Source: an uncultured Bacteroidales bacterium
GTDB taxonomy: Bacteria; Bacteroidota; Bacteroidia; Bacteroidales; Bacteroidaceae
Assembly: GCA_937906165.1 (NCBI GenBank)
Contig: CALCYA010000087.1
Span: 1 to 7,019, forward strand
Length of the DNA stretch: 7,019 nt
Reading direction: 5' to 3'
Under the pieces are notes generated by a model. The model had not been told where the DNA came from. It saw only the letters and a list, made by a program, of their open reading frames with translations, and ran no database searches. Positions 6,847 through 7,019 of the stretch are shown one piece after another (position 1 is the stretch's first letter; every line of letters begins with the position of its first letter). The position numbers were made by a program, and so were the translations under genes.

Positions 6847-6881
6847 AAATAATAGTTATAATTTATTTTAGAAGCTGTTTA
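6727..6881 (-). repeat. Shared 5' gene segment and leader, upstream copy
   Basis: Counterpart of 5584-5739. The 94 identical bases are 6729-6822 and the identical 21-base leader stretch is 6861-6881. Between them the signal-peptide start differs at only a few bases, and the first 8 bases before each ATG are also the same. Upstream of 6888 or so the two leaders no longer align, which marks one edge of the shared unit. Confidence 0.9.
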
Positions 6882-6925
6882 AATTTATGTCCTTATAATA
6901 AACTTTTGGAGATATATTTATAAGG

Positions 6926-6956
6926 CAATAATATAGGAGTTGTCCATTGACACAAA
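6926..6956 (-). promoter_or_regulatory. Candidate Bacteroides-type promoter of the 315-aa protein gene
   Basis: On the minus strand TTTG (6956-6953) matches the -33 box exactly and is followed after 19 bases by TATTATTG (6933-6926), one base from the -7 consensus TAnnTTTG. The spacing is typical for Bacteroidetes promoters. Transcription would start near 6919 and give an untranslated leader of about 70 bases containing the 21-base stretch shared with the neighbour. This is the best promoter candidate in the window, though based on motif matching only. Confidence 0.4.
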
Positions 6957-6972
6957 TATCCACAGCGATGGT

Positions 6973-7006
6973 GTCATCCCGACAGAGCGCAGCGACGAGG
7001 GATCTC
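6973..7006. repeat. Palindromic intergenic repeat, right copy
   Basis: This 34-base element matches 39-72 at 29 positions, in the same orientation. ATCCC at 6976-6980 pairs with GGGAT at 6999-7003. Compared with the left copy, a T-A pair has become C-G, so the stem is kept while the bases differ. The element may continue past the window edge, as the left copy has a further inverted end some 25 bases on. It lies just upstream of the candidate promoter of the 315-aa protein gene. Confidence 0.6.
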
Positions 7007-7019
7007 AAAAATATCGCGA

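Overview
The window looks like chromosomal DNA from a Bacteroidales bacterium, most likely Prevotellaceae or a close relative. The evidence is secreted proteins with short Sec signals ending in A/Q-rich cleavage sites, a type IX secretion (T9SS)-like C-terminal tail, the 'IDSI.F' leader module common in secreted Bacteroidetes proteins, AT-rich 5' leaders without a strong Shine-Dalgarno, -33/-7-like promoter candidates of the Bacteroides type, and copies of a GTCATC...GATCTC palindromic intergenic repeat near both ends. The genus cannot be fixed from the sequence alone.

All four genes I support are on the minus strand, so transcription runs from high to low coordinates. From right to left: (a) a repeat hairpin at 6973-7006; (b) a 315-aa secreted protein of unknown function (5899-6846); (c) a 612-aa secreted DUF4419 protein (3865-5703); (d) a 155-aa secreted protein with a T9SS-like tail (3234-3701), joined by a 4-base ATGA overlap to (e) a 967-aa secreted beta-helix protein resembling the Cthe_2159/DUF4353 carbohydrate-binding family (334-3237); (f) a roughly 250-bp intergenic tract packed with hairpins and a tandem repeat (39-273).

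Two functional pairs stand out. Genes (d) and (e) are translationally coupled and share an N-terminal module, which suggests they act together at the cell surface; polysaccharide binding or adhesion is the likeliest role. Genes (b) and (c) share the same signal peptide, N-terminal domain and 5' leader, including 94 bp of perfect DNA identity, and then carry unrelated C-terminal parts. This 'same head, different tail' layout suggests module shuffling or gene conversion in a small secreted family. DUF4419 has no established biochemical function that I know of, so its role here is open. Genes (b) and (c) are visibly more AT-rich than (d) and (e), so the two pairs may have different histories.

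No tRNA, rRNA, CRISPR array, transposase or integrase is visible. The plus-strand open frames are antisense shadows of the minus-strand genes.
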